A stretch of 64,000 nucleotides of DNA, taken from NCBI RefSeq assembly GCF_001426485.1, contig NZ_LMET01000001.1, positions 1,185,033-1,249,032 of the forward strand. Direction: 5' to 3'. Positions 50,575 through 63,328 of the stretch are shown here, in pieces (positions within the stretch are counted from its first letter, which is position 1; each line of letters starts with the position of its first letter). The DNA comes from Aeromicrobium sp. Root472D3. Lineage in GTDB: Bacteria > Actinomycetota > Actinomycetes > Propionibacteriales > Nocardioidaceae. Below the pieces are notes generated by a model. The model searched no databases, had not been told where the DNA came from, and worked only from the letters and a program-made list of their open reading frames with translations. A program made the translations under genes and the position numbers.

Positions 50575-52016
50575 TGAGACGACGGATCGTCGGCGGCGTG
50601 ATGGCCCTGGCCGGAACGCTGGTCCTCAGCGGCTGCGGCTTCTCGCCGTACCAGCTGCCGCTGCCGGGCGGTGCCGACCTCGGCAACGACCCCTACTCGG
50701 TCAAGATCAAGTTCCGCGACGTCCTCGACCTCGTGCCGCAGAGCGCCGTGCGGGTCAACGACATCGCGGTCGGCAAGGTGACCGACATCGAGCTCGAGGG
50801 CTGGACGGCCCTCGTGACGGTCGAGATCAACCGTGACGCGGAGCTGCCCGACAACGCGATCGCCACGATCCGCCAGACCAGCCTGCTGGGCGAGAAGTTC
50901 GTCTCGCTGGCGCCGCCGACCAACGGTGCGGTCGGCTCGCTCGGCAACGGCGACGAGATCCCGCTCGACCGCTCGGGCCGCAACCCCGAGGTCGAGGAGG
51001 TGCTCGGTGCCGCGTCCCTGCTGTTCAACGGAGGCGGCCTCGAGAAGACCAACACGATCGTGCGCGAGCTGAACAACGCGCTGGGCGGCAACGAGCCCGA
51101 GATCCGCGAGCTCGTGTCGACGACGTCGGAGTTCATCGGCCAGCTCGACCAGAACAAGGAAGCGCTGCTGACGTCGCTGGAGAAGGTCAACCGGCTCTCG
51201 ATCGCGGCCAACGACCAGACCGACGCCATCACGGGTGCGCTCGACGAGCTGCCCGAGGCGCTGCGGGTCGTCAACGACCAGCGCGACGAGCTCGTCGGCC
51301 TGCTGCAGTCGCTCGACCGTCTGGGCGACGTCGCGACGGGTGTCATCCGCGACTCCAAGGCCGACACGGTCGCCGACCTGAAGGCGCTCGTGCCGACGCT
51401 GACCAACCTGACGCGGGCCGGCGACGACCTCGCGACGTCGACGCAGGCGCTGCTGTCGTTCCCGTTCACCGACGGCTTCGTCGGCGGCAGCGTCGCCGCC
51501 GCCACCGGACGCTGCCAGGACAAGGCACCGGGGCAGGCTGAGATCAAGGAAGGCGCCTGCTTCGGCGACTTCGCGAACCTGTCGGTCAAGCTCAACCTCG
51601 GGGTCGAGCAGCTGACCAACATCCTGGGCGACTTCGACCTGACGAACGTCCTGCCGGCCGGCACCTCGCCGAGCGCGTCCGACGTCCCGGCCACGCCTGA
51701 CGTCCCGCAGCTCGACCCGGGCGCCGATCCGACCGACGGTCTGCGCGACCTCGTCAACGACCTGATGCCGGGCGGCTCCGGCCTCCCGGGCCTGGGGCAG
51801 CCCTCCTCGGGCGGCGGCTCCGGATCCGGCGGCGGTGGCGGCAGCGGCCAGCCGTCGAGCGCGGCGACGACCCCGGCCCCCACGACGTCCCCGTCCTCGG
51901 GCTCGTCGTCGGGCGGCTTCCTGTGCTCGCTGTTCGGCACCTGCCGGGCACCGGCGGCCTCCGCGGCATCGGCCGACCTCGAAGCCCTCTTCATCGAACC
52001 GGCGGTGGCCCCGTGA
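50574..52016 (+). CDS. mceE: MCE family lipoprotein E
   Basis: A 480-residue Mce protein with a lipoprotein signal: MRRRIVGGVMALAGTLVLSG and the lipobox LSGC (Cys21). MCE domain (YSVKIKFRDVLDLVPQSAVRVNDIAVGKVTDIELEGWTALVTVEIN...RQTSLLGEKFVSLAPP) and helices follow, then a Gly/Ser/Pro/Thr-rich tail with a Cys-pair (FLCSLFGTCR). The E-position lipoprotein is the usual arrangement. Its ATG shares one base with the mceD stop (TGATG). Confidence 0.93.
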   Translation: MRRRIVGGVMALAGTLVLSGCGFSPYQLPLPGGADLGNDPYSVKIKFRDVLDLVPQSAVRVNDIAVGKVTDIELEGWTALVTVEINRDAELPDNAIATIRQTSLLGEKFVSLAPPTNGAVGSLGNGDEIPLDRSGRNPEVEEVLGAASLLFNGGGLEKTNTIVRELNNALGGNEPEIRELVSTTSEFIGQLDQNKEALLTSLEKVNRLSIAANDQTDAITGALDELPEALRVVNDQRDELVGLLQSLDRLGDVATGVIRDSKADTVADLKALVPTLTNLTRAGDDLATSTQALLSFPFTDGFVGGSVAAATGRCQDKAPGQAEIKEGACFGDFANLSVKLNLGVEQLTNILGDFDLTNVLPAGTSPSASDVPATPDVPQLDPGADPTDGLRDLVNDLMPGGSGLPGLGQPSSGGGSGSGGGGGSGQPSSAATTPAPTTSPSSGSSSGGFLCSLFGTCRAPAASAASADLEALFIEPAVAP

Positions 52017-53245
52017 TCACCAGGCTGACCAAGATCCAGCTCATCATCTTCGCGATCGTGACCGTCATCGGCGGCACGTTCGTGGGAGGCCGCTACGCGC
52101 AGCTCGACCGACTGGTCGTCGACCGCAGCTACCCGATCTCGGCGCAGTTCAGCGACTCCGGCGGCATCTTCGCCGGCGCGCAGGTCACGTACCGCGGCAT
52201 CGCGGTCGGCAAGGTCAGCCGCCTGCAGTTCGAGGCCGGCGGCGTCCGCGCCACGATGGACATCGAGAAGAGCGCCCCGCAGATCCCGGCCGACGTCGAG
52301 GCCATCGTCGCCAACAAGTCCGCGATCGGCGAGCAGTACATCGACCTGCAGCCCCGGTCGGCGACGGCGCCGTACCTCGCGGCGGGCTCGGCGATCCCGC
52401 AGGACCGCACCCGCATCCCGATCGACACCACGACCCTGCTGGTCGACGTCAACAACGTGGTCACGTCGGTCAACACCGACAACCTGCGCACCGTCGTCGA
52501 CGAGCTCGGCCAGGCCTTCGACGGGGCCGGTCCCGACCTCGCGCGGATCCTCGACACCTCCTCGGAGTTCATCAAGGCCGCCGACGACAACATCGACGTG
52601 ACGCGCTCGCTGATCCGCAACTCCGACAGCGTGCTCCAGACGCAGATCGACAAGAGCGACTCGATCGCGACGTTCTCCAAGAACCTGGCGCTGCTGTCGG
52701 GCACGCTGGTGGACGCCGACCCCGACCTGCGACGCCTGCTCGACAAGGGTGGCGACGCGGCGGCGACCGTCGACGCCGTCGTCGACGAGAACTCCACCGA
52801 TCTCGGCAACGCCGTGCGCGACCTGGTCATCGCCAACAAGCCGCTGGCCGACAACGTGCTCGGCCTGCAGGCCGTGTTCATCCTGTACCCCTACCTGCTC
52901 GAGGGATCGTTCACGGCACTCGTGCCCGACACGGCCGGCTCGAAGGAGACGGGTGAGTACAACGCCAAGTTCGGCCTGGTGCTGACCGACACGACCCCCA
53001 CCTGCTCCTACGTCAAGGACGGCGGCGACGCCTCGGGCTACCGCAAGCGTCAGCCCGAGGGACAGATCGGCGACATCCCGTTCGACGTGAACACGGACTG
53101 TAAGGTCGAGGACAACACGATCGCGCGCCAGCCGTCGAAGACCGAGCTGCGCCGCTCCGCCGCCGGGAACGTCACGCACGACGGCCCCACGGCAACCGGA
53201 AAGGACTCCTGGAAGTGGCTGTTGAGCGATCCGGTGACCCGCTGA
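52013..53245 (+). CDS. mceF: MCE family protein F
   Basis: A 410-residue Mce protein. Anchor (KIQLIIFAIVTVIGGTFVGGRYAQ), MCE domain (YPISAQFSDSGGIFAGAQVTYRGIAVGKVSRLQFEAGGVRATMDI...NKSAIGEQYIDLQP), helical region, and a globular C-terminus with Cys residues (CSYVKDGGDASG, TDCKVED). GTG overlaps the mceE stop (GTGA). It completes the A-F set. Confidence 0.93.
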   Translation: MITRLTKIQLIIFAIVTVIGGTFVGGRYAQLDRLVVDRSYPISAQFSDSGGIFAGAQVTYRGIAVGKVSRLQFEAGGVRATMDIEKSAPQIPADVEAIVANKSAIGEQYIDLQPRSATAPYLAAGSAIPQDRTRIPIDTTTLLVDVNNVVTSVNTDNLRTVVDELGQAFDGAGPDLARILDTSSEFIKAADDNIDVTRSLIRNSDSVLQTQIDKSDSIATFSKNLALLSGTLVDADPDLRRLLDKGGDAAATVDAVVDENSTDLGNAVRDLVIANKPLADNVLGLQAVFILYPYLLEGSFTALVPDTAGSKETGEYNAKFGLVLTDTTPTCSYVKDGGDASGYRKRQPEGQIGDIPFDVNTDCKVEDNTIARQPSKTELRRSAAGNVTHDGPTATGKDSWKWLLSDPVTR

Positions 53246-53868
53246 CCGGCTGGTCCGCCCGCCCCCTCGTCATCCGCATCCTCGCCGGGACGTTCGCCCT
53301 CGGCCTCGTGCTGGCGCTCGTGGGTGCGCTGGTGCTGCCGCGGATCGGCGGAGACGACGACGACCGGGCGGCCCGCAACCAGGTGGCCTCGCGGGCCAAC
53401 GACTTCGCGGTCGCGTACAACACGTACGACGTCGCCGACCTGGCCGACTACCAGGCCCGCCTGAAGGGCCTGCTGACCCCGGCGTACGACAAGCAGTTCG
53501 TCGAGATCACCAACGCGGTCTTCGGAGCGCTCGAGACCAAGCAGCAGAAGAGCGGCGACGCGAAGGTCCAGGGCGTCGCGATCGACAGCATCGACCAGGA
53601 CTCGGCGACGGCGATCGTCGCGGTCGACGCCTCGATCACCAACACGGACAACGCCGCGGCGGTCAAGCGCTTCTTCCGCTGGAAGGTCACGTTCACGCAG
53701 ACCAAGGGGGAGTGGCTCGTGTCCAACTTCGAGAGCGTCGCCTCCGTCGACGCCCAGGCGACACCTGCCCCGACCGATCCGTCCGCGACGACGCCGGTCC
53801 CGAGCGACGCCGCGCCCACCACGCCGGCGCCCACGACACCGGCACCGACGACGGACGGAGGTCAGTGA
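53215..53868 (+). CDS. Mce-associated membrane protein 1
   Basis: A 217-residue protein with one membrane helix (PLVIRILAGTFALGLVLALVGALVLPRIG, about 19-45) and a NTF2-like extracellular domain (AYNTYDVADLADYQARLKGLLTPAYDKQFVEI), ending in a Pro/Thr-rich tail. It is of the Mce-associated (Mas) type that follows mce operons. GTG 53215 lies inside the end of mceF, overlapping by 31 bases, with a GGAAAGGA site. Confidence 0.83.
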   Translation: MAVERSGDPLTGWSARPLVIRILAGTFALGLVLALVGALVLPRIGGDDDDRAARNQVASRANDFAVAYNTYDVADLADYQARLKGLLTPAYDKQFVEITNAVFGALETKQQKSGDAKVQGVAIDSIDQDSATAIVAVDASITNTDNAAAVKRFFRWKVTFTQTKGEWLVSNFESVASVDAQATPAPTDPSATTPVPSDAAPTTPAPTTPAPTTDGGQ

Positions 53869-54746
53869 TGAGCGAGTCGAACGGACCCGTCCGGCGCCGG
53901 CGCATCGCCGGCGAGGCTCCCCCCGCGGCCCCGGCCGCCAAGACCCCGGCCAAGAGGGTCGCCCGCAAGCCGGTCGCCCCCAAGCCCGTGCCGGCAGCGG
54001 GCGCCGGTGTCACCAAGGCCCCGAGCGCGAAGAAGACCCCGAGCGCGAAGAAGACCCCCAGCGCGAAGAAGACCCCGAACGTGAAGACGGCGCCGACCAC
54101 GGAGGAGACGCCGGCCACCGAGGCCGCACCCGCCGCGGCCCCGGCCGCCCGCCGCCCGACGGTCGCGCGTCCGCTCGCCCCGAAGGTGCCGACGCGATCG
54201 GCGGCGTCGGCCGAGCGGTCGACCTACGTCGAGCGCCCGGGGTCGCGGCCCGCCCGGCGCGACCTGCTGTGGCTCGTCCCGGCGACCCTGCTGGCGCTGG
54301 CCTCGCTGGTCGTGGGCGTGTTCCTGCTCGTCAACCCCCCGGGGGCGTCGGACGACCTCGACACGACGGACCGCCAGGCGTCGTCGGCGGCCGCGAGCGC
54401 GGCCGAGACGATCTTCTCGTACCGGTACGACGAGCTCGACCAGCACCTGACCGCCTCGAAGGCGCTCATGACGCCGACGTTCGCCAAGGAGTTCGACAAG
54501 ATCGCTCCGGCCCTGACCGAGCTCGCGCCCCAGCGCAAGATCGTGGTCGAGGCCGCCGCGCGCGAGGCGGCCGCCCTGCCGTGCGGCGACGACTGCTCGT
54601 CGAGCAAGGCCGAGGTGCTGGTGTTCGTCGACCAGGCGCGGCTCGTGGGCGACGCGACGCAGCCCACGGTCTTCGCGAACCGCATCAAGGTGTCGATGGT
54701 CAAGGGCGACGACGGCTGGCGCGTCGCGAACATCCGCGCCCTGTGA
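53868..54746 (+). CDS. Mce-associated membrane protein 2 with Lys/Pro/Thr-rich N-terminus
   Basis: A 292-residue protein. The first 125 residues are disordered and rich in Ala, Pro, Lys and Thr, with three tandem copies of a PSAKKT unit; then a membrane helix (LLWLVPATLLALASLVVGVFLLV, about 130-152) and a NTF2-like domain (SSAAASAAETIFSYRYDELDQHLTASKALMTPTFAKEFD...). It resembles the Mas protein before it. Its ATG shares one base with that gene's stop. Confidence 0.83.
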   Translation: MSESNGPVRRRRIAGEAPPAAPAAKTPAKRVARKPVAPKPVPAAGAGVTKAPSAKKTPSAKKTPSAKKTPNVKTAPTTEETPATEAAPAAAPAARRPTVARPLAPKVPTRSAASAERSTYVERPGSRPARRDLLWLVPATLLALASLVVGVFLLVNPPGASDDLDTTDRQASSAAASAAETIFSYRYDELDQHLTASKALMTPTFAKEFDKIAPALTELAPQRKIVVEAAAREAAALPCGDDCSSSKAEVLVFVDQARLVGDATQPTVFANRIKVSMVKGDDGWRVANIRAL

Positions 54747-54820
54747 CGCCATCGGACTGACGTCGGCCTCGTGTATTCGTTGCCGTTGCAGGCCGAAACC
54801 GTCGAGTCGGAGCGAAAAGC

Positions 54821-54840
54821 CAAATAGCGTCACCTATTTG
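54821..54840. repeat. AT-rich inverted repeat upstream of the rpoB promoter
   Basis: CAAATAG (54821-54827) and CTATTTG (54834-54840) flank CGTCAC. It lies between the last mce-associated gene and the rpoB promoter, 24 bases from the -35. It may be a regulatory or terminator site. Confidence 0.35.
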
Positions 54841-54863
54841 CGGCCCGTTGTCAAGGCCCGCCC

Positions 54864-54892
54864 TTGCTTCGGCGTGGCTCCCGGGTTACACT
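54864..54892 (+). promoter_or_regulatory. rpoBC promoter
   Basis: TTGCTT (54864-54869), 17 bases, TACACT (54887-54892). It gives a leader of about 130 bases before rpoB. Confidence 0.65.
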
Positions 54893-55025
54893 GAACTTTC
54901 GCGCTCGCCTTGTCCTGCCCTTCTCCTGATCGAGTCGGACAGGCGCCCCTTGACCGGGGTCGATTGGCGTGCGCGGAGCACGACCTCACGAGCCACCCGC
55001 CTGCGAGCCCTTGGAAGGACCCCTC

Positions 55026-58000
55026 TTGGCCGCCTCGCGCACCTCCGCATCTGTTCAGCCCCGCCGTATCTCGTTCGCCAAAATTGCAGAACCCCTCGAG
55101 GTCCCGGAGCTTCTCGCTCTGCAGACCGACAGCTTCGCTTGGCTGATCGGCGACGAGAAGTGGCAGGAAGGTGTCGAAGCCGCTCTTGCAGCCGGCCGCA
55201 CCGACGTGTCCACCAAGTCCGGTCTGGAGGAGATCTTCGAGGAGATCTCGCCGATCGAGGACTTCTCCGAGACGATGAGCTTGTCGTTCCGCGACCACCG
55301 GTTCGAGCCCCCCAAGTATTCGGTCGACGACTGCAAGGACCGCGACGTCACGTACGCCGCGCCGCTGTTCGTCACGGCCGAGTTCATGAACAACGAGACC
55401 GGCGAGATCAAGAGCCAGACCGTCTTCATGGGCGACTTCCCGCTCATGACCGACAAGGGCACCTTCATCATCAACGGCACCGAGCGTGTCGTGGTGTCCC
55501 AGCTGGTCCGCTCGCCCGGCGTCTACTTCGAGCGCACGCCCGACAAGACGTCCGACAAGGACATCTACACCGCCAAGGTCATCCCCTCGCGTGGTGCGTG
55601 GCTCGAGTTCGAGATCGACAAGCGCGACATGGTCGGCGTCCGCCTCGACCGCAAGCGCAAGCAGAGCGTCACGGTGCTGCTCAAGGCCCTCGGCTGGTCC
55701 GAGGCGCAGATCCTCGAGGAGTTCGGCCAGTACGAGTCGATCCGCCTGACGCTCGAGAAGGACAACACCGTCGGCCAGGACGACGCGCTGCTCGACATCT
55801 ACCGCAAGCTGCGTCCGGGCGAACCGCCGAGCCGCGAAGCTGCCCAGACCCTTCTGGACAACTACTACTTCAACGCCAAGCGCTACGACACGGCCAAGGT
55901 CGGTCGCTACAAGATCAACAAGAAGCTCGGCGCCGACGAGGCCTTCGACCAGCAGACGCTGACGATCGACGACATCGTGTCGACGATCAAGTACATCGTC
56001 GCGCTGCACGCGGGCGAGACCGAGCTCGAGACCGCCGCGGGCTCGACGATCGTCGAGGCCGACGACATCGACCACTTCGGCAACCGCCGCATGCGGTCGG
56101 TCGGCGAGCTGATCCAGAACCAGCTCCGCACGGGCCTGGCCCGCATGGAGCGTGTCGTCCGCGAGCGCATGACGACCCAGGACGTCGAGGCCATCACGCC
56201 GCAGACCCTGATCAACATCCGCCCGGTCGTCGCGGCGCTCAAGGAGTTCTTCGGGACGTCCCAGCTGTCGCAGTTCATGGACCAGAACAACCCGCTCGCG
56301 GGCCTGACGCACAAGCGTCGTCTGTCGGCCCTCGGACCGGGTGGTCTGTCGCGTGAGCGCGCCGGCTACGAGGTCCGCGACGTCCACCCGTCGCACTACG
56401 GCCGCATGTGCCCCATCGAGACCCCCGAGGGACCGAACATCGGTCTGATCGGCTCGCTGGCCTCGTACGGCCGCATCAACTCGTTCGGCTTCGTCGAGAC
56501 CCCGTACCGCAAGGTCGTCGACGGCACCGTCACCGAGCAGATCGACTACCTGACCGCGACCGACGAGGACCGCTACATCGTCGCGCAGGCCAACTCGGTC
56601 CTGACCGAGCAGTCGACCTTCGCCGAGGACATGGTCCTGGTGCGTCAGAAGGGCGGCGAGGCCGAGCTGCGTCCCGCCGCCGACGTCGACTACATGGACG
56701 TCTCGCCGCGCCAGATGGTGTCGGTGGCCACGGCCCTGATCCCGTTCCTCGAGCACGACGACGCGAACCGCGCCCTGATGGGCTCGAACATGCAGCGTCA
56801 GGCCGTCCCGCTGATCCGCAACGACGCGCCGCTCGTCGGCACCGGCATGGAGTTCCGTGCCGCCGTCGACGCCGGTGACGTCACGGTCGCCAAGGTCGCC
56901 GGCGTGGTCAACGAGGTGTCCGCGGACGCCATCGAGATCATGCAGGACGACGGCTCGTACTTCACGTACCGCCTGGCCAAGTTCAAGCGCTCCAACCAGG
57001 GCACCTGCACCAACCAGCGTCCGCTGGTGGCACACGGTCAGCGCGTCGAGGTCGGCACGCCGCTGGCCGACGGCCCCTGCACCGACGAGGGCGAGATGGC
57101 GCTGGGCACCAACCTGCTCGTCGCCTTCATGCCCTGGCAGGGTCACAACTACGAGGACGCGATCATCCTGTCCCAGCGCGTCGTCCAGGACGACCTGCTG
57201 ACCTCGATCCACATCGAGGAGCACGAGGTCGACGCCCGCGACACCAAGCTGGGCCCCGAGGAGATCACGCGCGACATCCCCAACGTCTCCGAGGAGATGC
57301 TGGCCGATCTCGACGAGCGCGGCATCATCCGCATCGGTGCCGAGGTCGGCAACGGTGACGTCCTCGTCGGCAAGGTCACGCCCAAGGGCGAGACCGAGCT
57401 GACCCCCGAGGAGCGCCTGCTCCGCGCGATCTTCGGCGAGAAGGCGCGCGAGGTGCGCGACACCTCGCTGAAGGTCCCGCACGGCGAGTCCGGCACCGTC
57501 ATCGGCGTCCGGGTGTTCGACTCCGCCGAGGGCGACGAGCTCTCGCCGGGCGTCAACCAGCTGGTCCGCGTCTACGTGGCCCAGAAGCGCAAGATCTCCA
57601 ACGGTGACAAGCTCGCCGGCCGTCACGGCAACAAGGGCGTCATCTCCAAGATCAACCCGGTCGAGGACATGCCGTTCCTCGAGGACGGCACGCCGGTCGA
57701 CATCGTCCTGAACCCGCTCGGCATCCCCGGACGCATGAACGTGGGACAGGTCCTGGAGACGCACCTCGGCTGGGTCGCCAAGACCGGCTGGGACATCACC
57801 GACATGAAGGACGAGTGGGCCGACCGCCTGCGCGCGATCGGCGCCGACCGCGCCCCGCGCGACAGCAACGTGGCCACGCCGGTCTTCGACGGTGCGCGCG
57901 AGGACGAGATCCAGGGACTCCTGGCCTCGACCCTGCCGAACCGCGACGGTGAGCGCATGGTCAAGCGCGACGGCAAGGCGAAGCTGTTCGACGGTCGTAC

Positions 58001-58487
58001 CGGCGAGCCCTTCCCCGACCCCGTCTCGGTCGGCTACATGTACCTGCTCAAGCTGCACCACCTGGTCGACGACAAGATCCACGCACGCTCCACGGGTCCG
58101 TACTCGATGATCACGCAGCAGCCCCTGGGTGGTAAGGCGCAGTTCGGCGGACAGCGCTTCGGTGAGATGGAGGTGTGGGCCCTCGAGGCCTACGGAGCGG
58201 CGTACGCGCTGCAGGAGCTCCTGACCATCAAGTCCGACGACATCCTCGGACGCGTCAAGGTGTACGAGGCCATCGTCAAGGGCGAGAACGTGCCGGAGCC
58301 GGGTATCCCGGAGTCCTTCAAGGTTCTCGTCAAGGAGATGCAGTCGCTGTGTCTCAACGTCGAGGTGCTCTCGAGCGACGGAACCGCTGTCGAGATGCGC
58401 GACGCGGAAGAGGATCTCTTCCGCGCCGCCGAAGAGCTCGGCATCGACCTGTCCCGGCGCGAGCCCTCCAGCGTGGAAGAAGTCTGA
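55026..58487 (+). CDS. rpoB: DNA-directed RNA polymerase subunit beta
   Basis: A 1153-residue RNAP beta subunit. The TTG at 55026 ([20 protein letters not shown]), as in other actinobacteria, has GGAAGGA 8 bases upstream. The rifampicin region [29 protein letters not shown] has wild-type residues at the key positions (D, H and S), so the organism should be rifampicin-sensitive. The [25 protein letters not shown] and [26 protein letters not shown] end is complete. It is followed by a two-hairpin spacer and rpoC. Confidence 0.97.
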   Translation: MAASRTSASVQPRRISFAKIAEPLEVPELLALQTDSFAWLIGDEKWQEGVEAALAAGRTDVSTKSGLEEIFEEISPIEDFSETMSLSFRDHRFEPPKYSVDDCKDRDVTYAAPLFVTAEFMNNETGEIKSQTVFMGDFPLMTDKGTFIINGTERVVVSQLVRSPGVYFERTPDKTSDKDIYTAKVIPSRGAWLEFEIDKRDMVGVRLDRKRKQSVTVLLKALGWSEAQILEEFGQYESIRLTLEKDNTVGQDDALLDIYRKLRPGEPPSREAAQTLLDNYYFNAKRYDTAKVGRYKINKKLGADEAFDQQTLTIDDIVSTIKYIVALHAGETELETAAGSTIVEADDIDHFGNRRMRSVGELIQNQLRTGLARMERVVRERMTTQDVEAITPQTLINIRPVVAALKEFFGTSQLSQFMDQNNPLAGLTHKRRLSALGPGGLSRERAGYEVRDVHPSHYGRMCPIETPEGPNIGLIGSLASYGRINSFGFVETPYRKVVDGTVTEQIDYLTATDEDRYIVAQANSVLTEQSTFAEDMVLVRQKGGEAELRPAADVDYMDVSPRQMVSVATALIPFLEHDDANRALMGSNMQRQAVPLIRNDAPLVGTGMEFRAAVDAGDVTVAKVAGVVNEVSADAIEIMQDDGSYFTYRLAKFKRSNQGTCTNQRPLVAHGQRVEVGTPLADGPCTDEGEMALGTNLLVAFMPWQGHNYEDAIILSQRVVQDDLLTSIHIEEHEVDARDTKLGPEEITRDIPNVSEEMLADLDERGIIRIGAEVGNGDVLVGKVTPKGETELTPEERLLRAIFGEKAREVRDTSLKVPHGESGTVIGVRVFDSAEGDELSPGVNQLVRVYVAQKRKISNGDKLAGRHGNKGVISKINPVEDMPFLEDGTPVDIVLNPLGIPGRMNVGQVLETHLGWVAKTGWDITDMKDEWADRLRAIGADRAPRDSNVATPVFDGAREDEIQGLLASTLPNRDGERMVKRDGKAKLFDGRTGEPFPDPVSVGYMYLLKLHHLVDDKIHARSTGPYSMITQQPLGGKAQFGGQRFGEMEVWALEAYGAAYALQELLTIKSDDILGRVKVYEAIVKGENVPEPGIPESFKVLVKEMQSLCLNVEVLSSDGTAVEMRDAEEDLFRAAEELGIDLSRREPSSVEEV

Positions 58488-58496
58488 GTCGGTCGC

Positions 58497-58551
58497 CTGA
58501 GGTGGAGCCTGCTCCTCCAGCTCCACCTCAGCGCGAGGCCGGTCGGCCTCG
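58497..58551 (+). terminator. Tandem hairpins in the rpoB-rpoC spacer
   Basis: First hairpin: CTGAGGTGGAGC (58497-58508) with its perfect complement (58520-58531), 11-base loop. Second: CGAGGCC (58534-58540) and GGCCTCG (58545-58551), 4-base loop. No U-tract follows. They may be an RNase processing site or an attenuator that adjusts rpoC relative to rpoB. Confidence 0.6.
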
Positions 58552-58609
58552 AGAACTCAGACACTCATCCACCATCAGCAAGAACCTCTGAAAGGGAAAG
58601 AAGACCAAC

Positions 58610-62431
<3,822 letters not shown>

Positions 62432-62446
62432 CCGACAGCACCACGT

Positions 62447-62489
62447 CACGACGAAGCCCCCGGCCATCTCGGCCGGGGGCTTCGTCGTG
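62447..62489. terminator. Bidirectional terminator after rpoC
   Basis: A 19-base perfect stem (CACGACGAAGCCCCCGGCC at 62447-62465 and its complement at 62471-62489), 5-base loop, between rpoC and the converging cutinase gene. Confidence 0.85.
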
Positions 62490-62530
62490 CGCGGGCGTCG
62501 TCGCCGATCGACCGTGCGGCCGCCGACGGG

Positions 62531-63328
62531 TCAGACGCCCTGCGCGCGCAGCACGCGGTCGAGGCGGTCGGCGGTGACCCGGGCGGTCGACGTCTTCTCG
62601 TAGAAGTGCTGGTGGGTCGGCGACTGGCCCGAGCCGGGCGCGCCGCGGTCGTTGCAGATCGCGTCGCCGGCGACGCAGAAGCTGATGGCCGCACGCCTGA
62701 GGTCGTCCGGGATGCGCGGCCCGGCCCCCAGCCGCCCGTGGCCCGGCGTCGGCTCGGCAGCGTACGAGTACCGGGCGATGGGGTCGTCCGGGTTGTGCGA
62801 CGGGTCGGCGATCATCGCGACCAGCACGACGCGCGGCACCAGGGCGGACGGCACCGACGTCGCCGCGGTGTGCACGACGTGGGCACCCTGGCTGAAGCCC
62901 ACCAGGGCGAAGCGGCTGTCGGGGCAGCGGTCGGCCAGCGTGGACAGGCGCTGCAGGGCCAGTGCGCCGCCGGCGGCCGTGTTGCGCAGGAAGCCCGCCG
63001 CGGTCGGGGTCGCCGCGGAGTCGTACCGCACCGGGTCGACGTGGACCGTGGTGCCGGAGCGCGCGTGGAGCCGTCGTGCCAGCTGCTCGACGGTCACGCG
63101 CACCTCCGTGCCGACGCCGAGGTTGCGCCCGACGTCCTGCGTCGAGCCGCGGGCGCCGATCACGACGAGGTCGGCGCACGGGTCGGCGACCAGGAGGTCC
63201 GCCGCGGTGCCCGTGTCGTGCGAGGGGCCGCGTGCGTCCCGGTCGGGCGGATCGGCCGGTGCCCGGCAACCCGCGAGCACGAGGGCGGCGACCAGGGCGG
63301 AGACCGCGCGGCCCGGGCGCCGCGTCAC
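62531..63328 (-). CDS. Cutinase family lipoprotein (secreted esterase)
   Basis: A 265-residue cutinase-like serine esterase. A lipoprotein signal (LVAALVLAGC, Cys21) is followed by CADLVVIGARGSTQDVG, typical of mycobacterial Cfp21/cutinase-like proteins. The nucleophile Ser146 lies in GFSQG; the Asp and His of the triad are in CVAGDAICNDRG and HQHFYEK. It likely hydrolyses lipids or polyesters outside the cell. The GTG start overlaps the stop of the upstream acyltransferase gene (GTGA). Confidence 0.87.
   Translation of the reverse strand: MTRRPGRAVSALVAALVLAGCRAPADPPDRDARGPSHDTGTAADLLVADPCADLVVIGARGSTQDVGRNLGVGTEVRVTVEQLARRLHARSGTTVHVDPVRYDSAATPTAAGFLRNTAAGGALALQRLSTLADRCPDSRFALVGFSQGAHVVHTAATSVPSALVPRVVLVAMIADPSHNPDDPIARYSYAAEPTPGHGRLGAGPRIPDDLRRAAISFCVAGDAICNDRGAPGSGQSPTHQHFYEKTSTARVTADRLDRVLRAQGV

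Noticed and set aside
53990-54080. A coding minisatellite in the second Mce-associated gene
   Set aside because: Three near-identical PSAKKT units are real, but Lys/Pro/Ala-rich linkers of this kind are common in such proteins and it keeps frame.
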